Of a stretch of DNA of 64,000 bases, positions 8,667-17,202 are shown piece after piece; position 1 is the first letter of the stretch, and every line of letters begins with the position of its first letter. The stretch lies in the NCBI GenBank assembly GCA_946223075.1, contig CAMILZ010000001.1, positions 233,259 through 297,258 on the forward strand. Reading direction: 5' to 3'. The translations under genes were made by a program, and so were the position numbers. The DNA comes from an uncultured Dermabacteraceae bacterium (lineage in GTDB: Bacteria; Actinomycetota; Actinomycetes; Actinomycetales; Dermabacteraceae). The notes below the pieces were generated by a model. It was not told the origin of the DNA and made no database searches. It saw only the letters and a list, made by a program, of their open reading frames with translations.

Positions 8667-10051
8667 TGGAGTCCTTTCAGCTCGGCGGGTGCCGACGAAT
8701 GTTCTTCAAGCGTAACGAGCAGTTTCTCGATTTCTGGGTTTTCAGTCTCAAACGGATCAAGCAGTGTGATCGGTAGCGCCCCGGGGGTATTGAGTCGGAC
8801 GGTCGTCCAGTCCACGGCGACATCCACGCCCTTCTCACGCGCGGCCTTCAGCACTCGCGAACGCAAGTGCGCACGCGTCGAGGAAGGCCCAGCATGACGT
8901 GCCCGCTCTACGCGTTCGTCGCTGAGAACGCTCGGCGCAAGCCCGCGTCGTTTGAGCGCGTAAAACACGCCGCGCTCAGGATCAATATCGTGATACGCGA
9001 GTTCGAGACGCTGGATTTCGGGCGCATCGAGGGGAAGGCCTCGCCGCTCGGCGACGGTCGTGAAGAGGTCGTGCTTAATCGCCCAGTCGAGCTCGCGATT
9101 CACGAGGGTGAAATCGCCCGTCTCAAGGGCGCGAAGAGCGCGATCCCACGTGTCCATCATGCGCTCATCAAGATCATCGTAGGTACGTGCGAGTGCGGCG
9201 TAATAGGCGCGTTGGATCGTCAGTGCTGTACTCACGCCGCCGTCTTTCAATTGCAGTGGTTCGCTTGCCGTGAGATCTCTCGCGATACGGCGAATATCGC
9301 TGATCGGATCCGCAAGCTCAAAATCGGGGAAGGTATGACCGTCTTCGATGAAGCGCAGCACCGCGAAGGTCATGGCAAACCTCAGCCACGTGGAGACCTC
9401 GCTCATGGTCGAATCCCCGGAAATGACGTGGAGGCGCCTAAAACGCGAGGGATCGCCGTGCGGTTCATCGCGCGTATTAATAATTGGCCTCGCGCGCGTG
9501 GTCGCCGAAGAGACGGTTTCCCACATGTGGTCGGCCCTGAGAGAAAAGCCGAACACGGGCCCGCCTTCGCCCTCCAGCACACCGCCCGCGCCCGTCACGA
9601 TCTGCCTCGTGATGAGGAAGGGAAGCAGAAGTGAGGGGAGGCGCGTGAATTCGCCGCGTCTTTCCACGAGATAGTTTTCGTGGCTTCCGAAGGAGTTTCC
9701 TTGCGAATCCGCGTTGTTCTTAAAGAGATGGATGCGGGCGTCGGAACCGTCGGACCTCAGCCGGGCATTCGCCTCCTGCACAAGCGCGGAGAGTTCCCGC
9801 TCCCCCGCACGCTCCTGCGCGACGATCTCCCACGGATCGTCGCATTCTGCCGTCGCATACTCGGGGTGCGAGCCTACGTCGAGATAAAGCCTGCCAGCGT
9901 TCGTGAGGAACACGTTCGAGGAGCGTCCCCACGCCACAACCGGCCGGAAAAGCTCGCGCGCAGCCATCTCGGGTTCAAGAGCCTGCCGCCCGTCCTGAGA
10001 GACGGCGAGGAGGCCAAACTCGGTTTCCAATCCGCCAACGCGACGTTTCAT
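8663..10051 (-). CDS. pafA: Pup-protein ligase PafA
   Basis: Joins the C-terminal glutamate of Pup to lysine side chains of target proteins, using ATP. The 462-residue protein has the carboxylate-amine ligase/glutamine synthetase-like fold seen from GLETEFGLL at the N-terminus (nucleotide/Mg site), RLYLDVGSHPEYATAE, the LFKNNADSQGNSFGSHENYL block and a C-terminal domain with the family's usual length. It is distinguished from Dop by lacking the Dop-specific insertion near residue 40-80. The ATG overlaps the prcA stop (ATGA), the standard gene order in proteasome loci. Confidence 0.97.
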   Translation of the reverse strand: MKRRVGGLETEFGLLAVSQDGRQALEPEMAARELFRPVVAWGRSSNVFLTNAGRLYLDVGSHPEYATAECDDPWEIVAQERAGERELSALVQEANARLRSDGSDARIHLFKNNADSQGNSFGSHENYLVERRGEFTRLPSLLLPFLITRQIVTGAGGVLEGEGGPVFGFSLRADHMWETVSSATTRARPIINTRDEPHGDPSRFRRLHVISGDSTMSEVSTWLRFAMTFAVLRFIEDGHTFPDFELADPISDIRRIARDLTASEPLQLKDGGVSTALTIQRAYYAALARTYDDLDERMMDTWDRALRALETGDFTLVNRELDWAIKHDLFTTVAERRGLPLDAPEIQRLELAYHDIDPERGVFYALKRRGLAPSVLSDERVERARHAGPSSTRAHLRSRVLKAAREKGVDVAVDWTTVRLNTPGALPITLLDPFETENPEIEKLLVTLEEHSSAPAELKGLQ

Positions 10052-10731
10052 GCTCTCGTCCCTTCATTGCTGTCCATGCCACGAGGCCAGCGACGCTCAA
10101 AGGAGCGCCCGTTCACACCGCGCCTGAGGAGGCCGATTTCGGCATGCGTGCCCGCATGCGCGTGGGTGCGCGAAAGTTCCCGCACGCAAAAGTCGATAAT
10201 TTCTTCAGAACCACGTTCGTGGAGATCCTCACCACGCGCACGAGAAACGAGGCCCTCGGGGACCCCGCCGATCGCGGCAAAAGTGCCGTGATCGCTCAAA
10301 GAGCCATCGAAGCTGAGCGAGAATAGGCGATCGTCTTTCGCGCACTCTCCCACTTCCGGAAGGAGGAGCTGGACCTCGAGCGGCTTCGGAGCCGACACAA
10401 ACGCCTCACCGATCGCATGGGCAAGGGCATTCGCGAGCGACGAGGCCGAAACATCACGGCGCGAGTATTGGTAGGCGCGGGAATCCGCCCAGCGCACCGC
10501 CGCGAGCCTCAGTGCTTCGTACTCGTGGAACTTCCCCGCTCCCGCAAACGCGATGCGGTCGTGAACCTCCCCGATCTTCATGAGCGACGTCGAGGAGTTC
10601 AAGGCGATGATCACGATCCCGTCGGTGCCGCTCGCGGCGATCACGGGGAGGCCTCGCGACACGCCGCGCCGCGAAAAGTCAGCCCGATCCTTCGTGAGTT
10701 GCTCAGGGTCGATGTAGAACGGCATGCTCAT
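10048..10731 (-). CDS. prcA: 20S proteasome alpha subunit PrcA
   Basis: Forms the outer rings of the 20S core that gate substrate entry and receive the ATPase ring. The 227-residue protein starts with the gating N-terminus MSMPFYIDPEQLTKDRADFS, typical of actinobacterial alpha subunits, followed by the conserved RGLPVIAASGTDGIVIIALN strand and KIGEVHDRIAFAGAGKFHEY. No propeptide is expected and none is seen. It overlaps prcB by 4 bases upstream and pafA by 4 bases downstream. Confidence 0.96.
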   Translation of the reverse strand: MSMPFYIDPEQLTKDRADFSRRGVSRGLPVIAASGTDGIVIIALNSSTSLMKIGEVHDRIAFAGAGKFHEYEALRLAAVRWADSRAYQYSRRDVSASSLANALAHAIGEAFVSAPKPLEVQLLLPEVGECAKDDRLFSLSFDGSLSDHGTFAAIGGVPEGLVSRARGEDLHERGSEEIIDFCVRELSRTHAHAGTHAEIGLLRRGVNGRSFERRWPRGMDSNEGTRA

Positions 10732-11486
10732 GCGAGGCCCTCCGCGAGAGTGCGCACTCGTTCCTCGTTCACGATCCGCGCACCTGAAGCATCAACCTCC
10801 ACGAGAAGGGGAAGCGCATCGCCACGCAGCCCCGAGGTCGCCGCGTCGCGACGCGAAGCAGCGGCGAGGGCTTCGAGCACGAGCGCGTGGGCCGTGTCCT
10901 GCGAGCACGAAAGGAGATCACGGCGGGAGTCGAGAACGGCGCGCGCAATGTCACTTCCCGAACCGATCGCGGCGCATGCACTTTCCTCGTAGGCTCCGCC
11001 CGTCGCATCAAACGTATGAATCCGCGCGGTGTTGCTGCGGTCATCAAACCCTGCGAGAAGCGGAACGGCGGCAAGCCCCTGCATCGCTAGTTGGAGGTGC
11101 GCACGCACGAGAAGGCTGAGGCGGCGGACTTTACCGTCGTGACTGAGCGATCGCCCTTCGATCTTTTCGACATGCTCGAGTTCGAGAGCGAAGAGGCGCG
11201 CGAATTCGATGCCGAGGCCGGCCGCACCGGCAATTCCCACCGCCGAGACGCGATCGGCAAGAAAAAGCTTCGTCATGTCGTCCTTCACGATGCGGTGGCC
11301 CGCACTCGCGCGCCTATCGGCAGCAAGCGTGACGGCCGCTCCATCTGAGTGGACAAGAGCGACGATTGTCGTCGCCCCGGGCGTGTTGACGAGCGTTTCG
11401 CCCGGAACCGTAAGCTCGGGCGCGAGAAGTCCCTCGGCTCGCAGGTGCGCCGAGAGCGATGTGAGTGGGTCGCCGAGGTCGGTCAC
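10728..11486 (-). CDS. prcB: 20S proteasome beta subunit PrcB
   Basis: The catalytic subunit of the bacterial proteasome. The 252-residue precursor carries a 38-residue propeptide, and processing before Thr39 would expose the N-terminal nucleophile in TTIVALVHSDG. The lysine/aspartate environment of the active site is present in LAADRRASAGHRIV. The residue before the nucleophile is Ala (GATTIVAL), where the Mycobacterium tuberculosis enzyme has Gly (HGTTIVAL). The GTG start overlaps the pup stop codon. Family length is about 240-290, so the gene looks intact. Confidence 0.97.
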   Translation of the reverse strand: MTDLGDPLTSLSAHLRAEGLLAPELTVPGETLVNTPGATTIVALVHSDGAAVTLAADRRASAGHRIVKDDMTKLFLADRVSAVGIAGAAGLGIEFARLFALELEHVEKIEGRSLSHDGKVRRLSLLVRAHLQLAMQGLAAVPLLAGFDDRSNTARIHTFDATGGAYEESACAAIGSGSDIARAVLDSRRDLLSCSQDTAHALVLEALAAASRRDAATSGLRGDALPLLVEVDASGARIVNEERVRTLAEGLA

Positions 11487-11674
11487 TGACCGCCCTTTTG
11501 CACGAATGACTTCACGAAGCTTTCCGCGTTTGATTCGAGCACGAGATCGATTTCGTCGAGGAGATCGTCGCTTGAGGCAATCGAAGCCTGAATCTGGCCC
11601 GAGCCCTGAGCAGCGAGCGGCTCGTCGTTCGAGTCTTCTCCTCCGCCGGAGCCATGAATCTGCGATTGTGTCAT
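11483..11674 (-). CDS. pup: prokaryotic ubiquitin-like protein Pup
   Basis: A 63-residue protein modifier ending in Gly-Gly-Gln. The terminal Gln must be deamidated to Glu by Dop before PafA can attach it to targets. The middle and C-terminal part (DDLLDEIDLVLESNAESFVK then SFVQKGGQ) is the helix that binds the Mpa coiled coil; the N-terminal half is polar and disordered (HGSGGGEDSNDEP). The ATG at 11674 with AAAGGA upstream is chosen because it gives the usual Pup length; the 11 extra upstream codons of the open frame do not look like Pup. The stop overlaps the prcB GTG. Confidence 0.97.
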   Translation of the reverse strand: MTQSQIHGSGGGEDSNDEPLAAQGSGQIQASIASSDDLLDEIDLVLESNAESFVKSFVQKGGQ

Positions 11675-11737
11675 GCCGTTGTGTCCTTTCCTCACGTCGT
11701 TTTCCACGCTACACGCACCGTGAAGCGCGATATTTGT

Positions 11738-13414
11738 TCACCGTGGCTGCTCGGCGACTTCCTTGAGTCGTGTCAGGAGCGCACTCGCCTCGCCCCGAGG
11801 GTCGATGCCATGCTGCTCGCACCACGCCTTCGAGGCGAGTGCTGGATCGGCAAGCCTCACACGCATGGCGGCTCCCTCGGAACGGAGCGTGACGACGTCC
11901 CACCCGGCCGAGTCAAGATCCTCGCGGTGATGCGTCACAAGCGCGCCGCGCAGGTACGCCCTGGTCGATTCGGGCGGATGCGTGACCGCATGGGCAATCT
12001 CCTCATCGCTCACGAGGCGCTTCGCACGTCCGGAGCGCGCAAGCTTCTCGTAGATCGATTTTTCTACGCGCAAATCCGTGAACTGGAGATCGAGCGCGGT
12101 GAGACGAGGATCCGACCACGCAAGCGAGTGGCGCTCTTTGAAGGCGCTCACGAGTGCGTACTTGCCCACCCATTCAATGCGGTCGGCAGCCTCAAGTGGA
12201 TCGCGCTCGAGCGCGTCGACAAGCTCTGACCAAAGTGAGAGGGCCTCGCGAGTCTCGGGATCCGGCTCACTGCCCTCGAGAGCTTCGTGCACGGCTTCCA
12301 GGTATGCGCGTTGGATTTCCAGGGCCGACGCCTCCCCACCCCCCACGGTCGCGTAGGTTTTCGCGAGGCTCAAATCATGGGAAATCTCGTGCACGGCCTC
12401 GACCGGATCGACGAGCTGAATCGCGGGAAGCAACGACTCCCCGGATGCCTGTTCCCGTTCGGCGAGGCCCAGCACGAGCGAGGTCATCGCGAGCTTGAGA
12501 AACGTCGACGTCTCAAAAACGTTCGCATCGCCGATGATCACGTGAAGTCTGCGAAAGCGCGCAGCATCCGCGTGCGACTCATCGCGCGAGTTCACGATCG
12601 GGCGATTGAGCGTGGTTTCGAGGCCCACCTCATTTTCGAAAAAGTCCGCGCGCGAGCTGATCTGGAATCCTTCGACCTCACCGCGCGTGCCGATTCCGAC
12701 GCGCCCCGCGCCCACGAGAATCTGGCGCGTCGCGAAGAACGGCAGGAGGATTTCGCACAGGCGGTCAAAGGGCACCGAACGCTCCACAAGATAGTTTTCG
12801 TGCGTACCGTAGCTTTGGCCCTTGCCGTCAGTGTTGTTCTTAAAGAGTGCGAGGGGCGGGATACCGTCGGCCCCCTCCACCCGCGCCATCGCGCGCCGCG
12901 CAATCTCTTCCCCGGCCTTATCCCACACGAGCCCTTCGCGTGCGGTCATGACCTCTGGCGAGGAATATTCGGGGTGGGCGTGATCGACGTAGAGGCGGGC
13001 CCCGTTTCGGAGCACGGCGTTGCCGATCGCACGGCGTTCTGCAAAGTGAATCGTCGAGGCGTCGTCGAGCTCGAGCGGGATGTCATCGCCTACGGCAACC
13101 TCAAACTCCGCATCGACGCTCGGCACGTGCGCATCGTGCGTCTCGTTCGTGAGCTGCGTGGGATGGGCGGCGGCGCGCTGGAGTTCAAAGCCACGCGCAT
13201 CGCGCAGCGGAGTCTCATCCCCGTAATCCCAGCGCACGCGCCGCTTCTCAGAATCTTCGAGAAGGGCGTACGCCGCCACGGCGTAGTGCGAGAGTCGAAT
13301 CGAGGCGTTGGCACCTGAGCGTTCGCGCTCGCTTGCGGATGTGTGCACAATGCCGAATTCGGTTTCAATTCCCATCGCACGGCGCGTTGTCAGTGGCGGA
13401 AACATCGACGTCAC
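11738..13414 (-). CDS. dop: Pup deamidase/depupylase Dop
   Basis: Deamidates the C-terminal Gln of Pup and also removes Pup from substrates. The 558-residue protein is a PafA paralog (RAMGIETEFGIVHTSA at the N-terminus; LFKNNTDGKGQSYGTHENYL in the core) and carries the longer N-terminal region between residues 25 and 100 typical of Dop, including the segment after SERERSGANASIRLSHYA. The GTG at 13414 overlaps the mpa stop by 4 bases; an ATG three codons later is an alternative start. Sixty-three bases separate its stop from the pup start. Confidence 0.97.
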   Translation of the reverse strand: MTSMFPPLTTRRAMGIETEFGIVHTSASERERSGANASIRLSHYAVAAYALLEDSEKRRVRWDYGDETPLRDARGFELQRAAAHPTQLTNETHDAHVPSVDAEFEVAVGDDIPLELDDASTIHFAERRAIGNAVLRNGARLYVDHAHPEYSSPEVMTAREGLVWDKAGEEIARRAMARVEGADGIPPLALFKNNTDGKGQSYGTHENYLVERSVPFDRLCEILLPFFATRQILVGAGRVGIGTRGEVEGFQISSRADFFENEVGLETTLNRPIVNSRDESHADAARFRRLHVIIGDANVFETSTFLKLAMTSLVLGLAEREQASGESLLPAIQLVDPVEAVHEISHDLSLAKTYATVGGGEASALEIQRAYLEAVHEALEGSEPDPETREALSLWSELVDALERDPLEAADRIEWVGKYALVSAFKERHSLAWSDPRLTALDLQFTDLRVEKSIYEKLARSGRAKRLVSDEEIAHAVTHPPESTRAYLRGALVTHHREDLDSAGWDVVTLRSEGAAMRVRLADPALASKAWCEQHGIDPRGEASALLTRLKEVAEQPR

Positions 13415-14967
13415 AGCGTCTCACCGCTTCCCACATTTCCGGCCCGGCGTGGAGTCATGCGCGTGATCTGCTGCCCGCGGCGGCCAGCGATGCGAGCCCA
13501 GTCATCGGGGTTTGCGGTCGAGGGAAGATCTTCGTTCTCTTTGAACTCGGTGTGGATGGCCTCGAGGAGGTGAGCGCGGGAGATACCGCGCGCGCCCTCG
13601 GAAAGTTCAGACTTGATCGCGAGCTTCTTCGCACGATCAACGATATTTCGCAGCATCGCGCCGGACATAAACTCCGCGAAGTACAGGACCTCGGTCGTAC
13701 CGTCGGCATACTCGATATCGACGTAGGCCATGTCCTCCTCGCGCGAGTAGATGCGATCAATGGCGAAGCTCACGAGAGCGTCAAGGTCATCGGCAAGCGG
13801 CACGTCGTCCGTGAGATAGAGCCGAAGGATCTCCGCGCCGGCCGTGGGGCCGGGACGCTCGATGCGGATTTTAACGTCGAGCCTTCCAGGTCTCACGATC
13901 GCCGGATCGATCATGTCTTCACGATTCGAGGCACCGATCACGATCACGTTTTCGAGGCTCTCCACGCCGTCGATCTCCGCGAGAAGCTGCGGCACGACAG
14001 TCGACTCGACATCCGAGCTCACGCCCGAGCCCCTCGTGCGGAAAAGCGAATCCATTTCATCAAAGAACACCACGACGGGGTTTCCCGAACTGGCCTTCTC
14101 ACGGGCACGCTCGAACACAAGGCGGATCGAACGCTCCGTTTCACCCACGTATTTGTTGAGAATTTCGGGGCCCTTCACGTTAAGGAACCACGAGCGGCTC
14201 ACGACCTCGCTCGGGTCCTGGCCGCGTTGGCGGGCCGCTTTGAGTGCAAGTTCGTGCGCGACAGCTTTCGCAATCATGGTCTTTCCGCAGCCGGGCGGTC
14301 CGTAGAGAAGCACCCCCTTGGGTGGCCGAAGACCGTACTCGCGGAAAAGCCCCTGGTGGAGGAACGGCATCTCGATCGCGTCACGGATTGCCTCGATCTG
14401 ATCGCCGAGACCACCGATGTCGCTGTAGGAGACGTCGGGAATGTGCTCGAGTATGAGGTCCGCGACCTCCTTGCGCTCGAGAACCTCGAGCACGAGAGCC
14501 GACTTGGGATCAACCATGAGGTGATCGCCACGGTTGATTCGACTCTCGAGAAGGCCCGGCACGACGTTCATGACGCGCTGCTCGTCAGCGTGCACTTGCA
14601 CGAGCACGCGAGAATCCTCGAGCTGCTCTACCGCGGTCGCCACGAATCCCGTGGTCTCGTGCGCGAGAGCCTCCACCGCGATGAGGTTCTCGTTGAGGCG
14701 GACCTCTTGGCCCTTCGTCAGGCCATCCACGTCCACCTCGGGCGCCACGAGAACCCTGAGCTTTCGACCGTTGTGAAGGATATCGATCTGGTTGTCCGCG
14801 ATGCGTTCGACGAACGCCCCGAACGATGAAGGCGGGTCCGCAAGCGACTCAAGGTCGCTTCGCAACTGCACGATCTGCTCGCGCGCCTTCGAAAGCGACT
14901 TCACGAGCTGATCGTTACTGCGAGCAAGCTTTGAGAGCTCCTCATTCAGTTCCTGGTAGGTCTTCAC
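13411..14967 (-). CDS. mpa: proteasome-associated AAA ATPase Mpa/ARC, atypical C-terminus
   Basis: Hexameric unfoldase that recognises pupylated proteins and feeds them to the 20S core. The 518-residue protein has an N-terminal coiled coil (about 1-45, the Pup-binding element), two OB-fold regions (about 50-160), Walker A GPPGCGKT (223-230), Walker B VVFFDEMDS (about 299-307) and an arginine-finger region. The GTG at 14967 has a strong GGGAGG site and overlaps the trmI stop. The last residues are RRAGNVGSGETL. Well-studied homologs end in Gln-Tyr-Leu, whose Tyr docks into the PrcA ring; no Tyr is present here (see findings). Confidence 0.96.
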   Translation of the reverse strand: MKTYQELNEELSKLARSNDQLVKSLSKAREQIVQLRSDLESLADPPSSFGAFVERIADNQIDILHNGRKLRVLVAPEVDVDGLTKGQEVRLNENLIAVEALAHETTGFVATAVEQLEDSRVLVQVHADEQRVMNVVPGLLESRINRGDHLMVDPKSALVLEVLERKEVADLILEHIPDVSYSDIGGLGDQIEAIRDAIEMPFLHQGLFREYGLRPPKGVLLYGPPGCGKTMIAKAVAHELALKAARQRGQDPSEVVSRSWFLNVKGPEILNKYVGETERSIRLVFERAREKASSGNPVVVFFDEMDSLFRTRGSGVSSDVESTVVPQLLAEIDGVESLENVIVIGASNREDMIDPAIVRPGRLDVKIRIERPGPTAGAEILRLYLTDDVPLADDLDALVSFAIDRIYSREEDMAYVDIEYADGTTEVLYFAEFMSGAMLRNIVDRAKKLAIKSELSEGARGISRAHLLEAIHTEFKENEDLPSTANPDDWARIAGRRGQQITRMTPRRAGNVGSGETL

Positions 14968-16034
14968 CTGGTCCTCCCCTGCCTAATGTCGCGAATCGCG
15001 CGCTTCGTTTTGCGCGGAGCGACGTTGCGCACGTGGAAGTTCTCGTCCGTCCACTCGTTGTTCGTCCCCCCGAATCCCTCGTTCGCGGGATCGTTGAGCT
15101 CAGCCTCATCTCGCGAACCGGGCGCGGGGCGCTGCTTGCGAAGCAGCGCCTTCGAGCCACGCGCCGTGCGGCGCGACGTCAGAAGGAATCCGGTGTGAGC
15201 ATTCATGCGGTGCTCGGGGCGCACCGCGAGACCGTCGAGGTGCCACGGCCGCATCATCGTCTCCCACGCGTACGGCTCAGTGAACTCGCCGTGATCCCGA
15301 AGGGCCTCGACCGTACGCGACAACTGGGTGACGGTCGCGACGTACGCGAGGAACACGCCGCCATCTTCGAGCACCTCTCCCGCGCTCTCCACGCATTCCC
15401 ACGGCGCGAGCATGTCCAGGACAACGCGATCAACGCGCTCGCCGGCCTCGGCGAGCTCATGCGCACCGTCCTGAAAATCGCCCACGCTCAACTCCCACCA
15501 CACGGGCAGCGTTCCGAAGAAGTTCTCAACATTGGCTTTCGCGACTTCGGCGAAATCCTCGCGTCGTTCAATGGAACGCAAGGAACCGTCGGGCCCTAGC
15601 GCGCGCAAAAGAGCGATCGTGAGCCCGCCCGAGCCGACCCCCGCCTCGAGCACGCGGGCCCCGGGGAAGATGTCCCCGTACATGAGGATCTGCGCCGAGT
15701 CCTTGGGGTAGATAATCGCTGCTCCGCGGGGCATCGCCATCATGTAGTCGTTATACAGGGGACGCAGCGCTTGGAACTGGACCCCCGCGCTGTTCTCGAC
15801 GACCGTGCCGTCAGCCTTACCGATCAGATCATCGTGTCGGATGAACCCGCGGTGCGAGTGGTGAACGCCGCCCTCTTTCAGGGTGATGGTGTTGAGGCGA
15901 TTCTTGTGATCGGCGAGCTGGACCTTGTCTCCCACGACAAAGGGCCCGGTGCGGTCAAGACGCGCGGTCACGGCATTTTCGATGGAATCGGGCGAAGTCA
16001 TGTCTCGCAGTCTACGTGCTTCGCTCCCCGTCAC
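14964..16034 (-). CDS. trmI: tRNA (adenine-58-N1)-methyltransferase TrmI
   Basis: Methylates N1 of A58 in the T-loop of tRNA using S-adenosylmethionine. The 356-residue protein has an N-terminal beta-barrel domain with HHSHRGFIRHDDLIG and a methyltransferase domain with the motif I VLEAGVGSGGLTIALLRALG and VDRVVLDMLAPWE. The extended basic C-terminus (PRKTKRAIRDIRQGRTR) is probably for tRNA binding. The GTG at 16034 overlaps the upstream stop (GTGA); an ATG 11 codons downstream is an alternative start. In M. tuberculosis trmI (Rv2118c) also lies close to mpa (Rv2115c). Confidence 0.94.
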   Translation of the reverse strand: MTGSEARRLRDMTSPDSIENAVTARLDRTGPFVVGDKVQLADHKNRLNTITLKEGGVHHSHRGFIRHDDLIGKADGTVVENSAGVQFQALRPLYNDYMMAMPRGAAIIYPKDSAQILMYGDIFPGARVLEAGVGSGGLTIALLRALGPDGSLRSIERREDFAEVAKANVENFFGTLPVWWELSVGDFQDGAHELAEAGERVDRVVLDMLAPWECVESAGEVLEDGGVFLAYVATVTQLSRTVEALRDHGEFTEPYAWETMMRPWHLDGLAVRPEHRMNAHTGFLLTSRRTARGSKALLRKQRPAPGSRDEAELNDPANEGFGGTNNEWTDENFHVRNVAPRKTKRAIRDIRQGRTR

Positions 16035-17122
16035 TCGTGAGCGTTCAGGGCACGCGCCACATCCTCCGCGAAGATCACGCTCGCAAACGCCCCCTGCTCG
16101 TTGCGTACGAGATACGCGGGCGACTCCTCCGCCTGCATGGCCGAGAGGAGCTCACGGCCTTCGGGCCGCCCCTCGAGCACGGCAGCGTGGGTCACGGGCG
16201 TGAGAATCGCCTGTACCGGGAAGTCCACGGGAGCACTCGCCGACTCGGCACCCGCAACGAGAACGGTTCCGGAATGATCGACGTAAAGCCCTCCCTTTTC
16301 GAGGTAGGACCGTTCATCTCCGACGCTTCCCGCGTCCTCAAGAGGCCTAATCTCCCGCGACACATGCGAAATGTGGAGCATTTCGGCACCTTCGAAAATC
16401 CGGGCGTGCGAGATGGCAGCCGAGGCCCCCTGAAAAAGCGAAAAAGCGATGAGCACGCTCCACACGAGCCAGAGCGGGGAAGGAACCGCGTTGCCGACGA
16501 GGCCCACCACGAGCGGAACGGCAACAACAGCCACGGCAATGACACGCCCCGCCCAGCCCGTCACGATCGTGGCCTGAGAGGCGTTCACACCGCATGCACG
16601 TAAAAGCGACTCGAGCGCCCGGCCACCATCCATGGGCAGTCCCGGAAGGACGTTGAAAATCGCGAGCGCCCAATTGAGAGTTGCCGCGAGCTGGCACGCG
16701 AGAATCGTCATGAGTGCGGTAGCCGAGTTCCCATCCCAAAGCGTCGCGGTCATGGCCTTCGTGATACCCGTCAGTATGAGAGCGAGAACGGCATTCGTCG
16801 CAGGACCGGCAAGAGAAATCACCATCGAGCGCAGCGGCTTGAGGCGCGTCCCCTCGTACGTCGTATGCCCACCAAAGAGCGTCAGCGCAATCTCTCGCAC
16901 ACGAGCACCGTAGGCGTGCGCAACCAGCGCGTGGGCCACCTCGTGGAGCGCTACCGACACGACGAAAATGAGCGCGACGATCACCGCTGCTCCAATCGCA
17001 TACTCGTGCGGCATGTATTGGGCAAACTGCGGTTCGACCATCACCGCGAGTAAAAGAGCAAAGAGGATGCTCCCAACCCCGAGCGTGATTTTCGGCATCG
17101 ACCGTTCTGACTGAGCTTGCAT
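16031..17122 (-). CDS. site-2-protease-type zinc metalloprotease (M50) with CBS pair
   Basis: A 363-residue integral membrane protease. It has the zinc-binding HEVAHALVAHAYG motif in the second membrane segment and the downstream zinc ligand in NVLPGLPMDGGRALESLLRA. About six transmembrane helices occupy residues 10-240, followed by a cytoplasmic CBS-domain-like region with two repeats (HISHVSREIRPLEDAGSVGD and VDFPVQAILTPVTHAAVLEG). The ATG at 17122 is preferred because GAGG lies 5 bases upstream; a GTG two codons earlier is possible. M50-CBS proteins of this type cleave membrane-embedded regulators in other bacteria, but the substrate here is unknown. It is the first gene of the proteasome run. 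Confidence 0.9.
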   Translation of the reverse strand: MQAQSERSMPKITLGVGSILFALLLAVMVEPQFAQYMPHEYAIGAAVIVALIFVVSVALHEVAHALVAHAYGARVREIALTLFGGHTTYEGTRLKPLRSMVISLAGPATNAVLALILTGITKAMTATLWDGNSATALMTILACQLAATLNWALAIFNVLPGLPMDGGRALESLLRACGVNASQATIVTGWAGRVIAVAVVAVPLVVGLVGNAVPSPLWLVWSVLIAFSLFQGASAAISHARIFEGAEMLHISHVSREIRPLEDAGSVGDERSYLEKGGLYVDHSGTVLVAGAESASAPVDFPVQAILTPVTHAAVLEGRPEGRELLSAMQAEESPAYLVRNEQGAFASVIFAEDVARALNAHE

Positions 17123-17202
17123 ACGCACCTCTTCTCGAGCCTGCAGTATCGAGCTCTATACTTGCACGACGCGCCGTAACAGTGCTTGATGAAGGAGGAA
17201 CG
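17123..17202. promoter_or_regulatory. divergent promoter region between the proteasome run and the PAC2 gene
   Basis: This 80-base gap is the only non-coding space upstream of the M50-trmI-mpa-dop-pup run. It holds TATACT at 17157-17162 reading rightwards and TATAGA at 17155-17160 reading leftwards, both good matches to a -10 element, but no convincing -35 boxes. On the right side AAGGAGGAAC lies just before the PAC2 GTG. Both flanking genes probably start here; the exact start sites are inferred. Confidence 0.35.
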
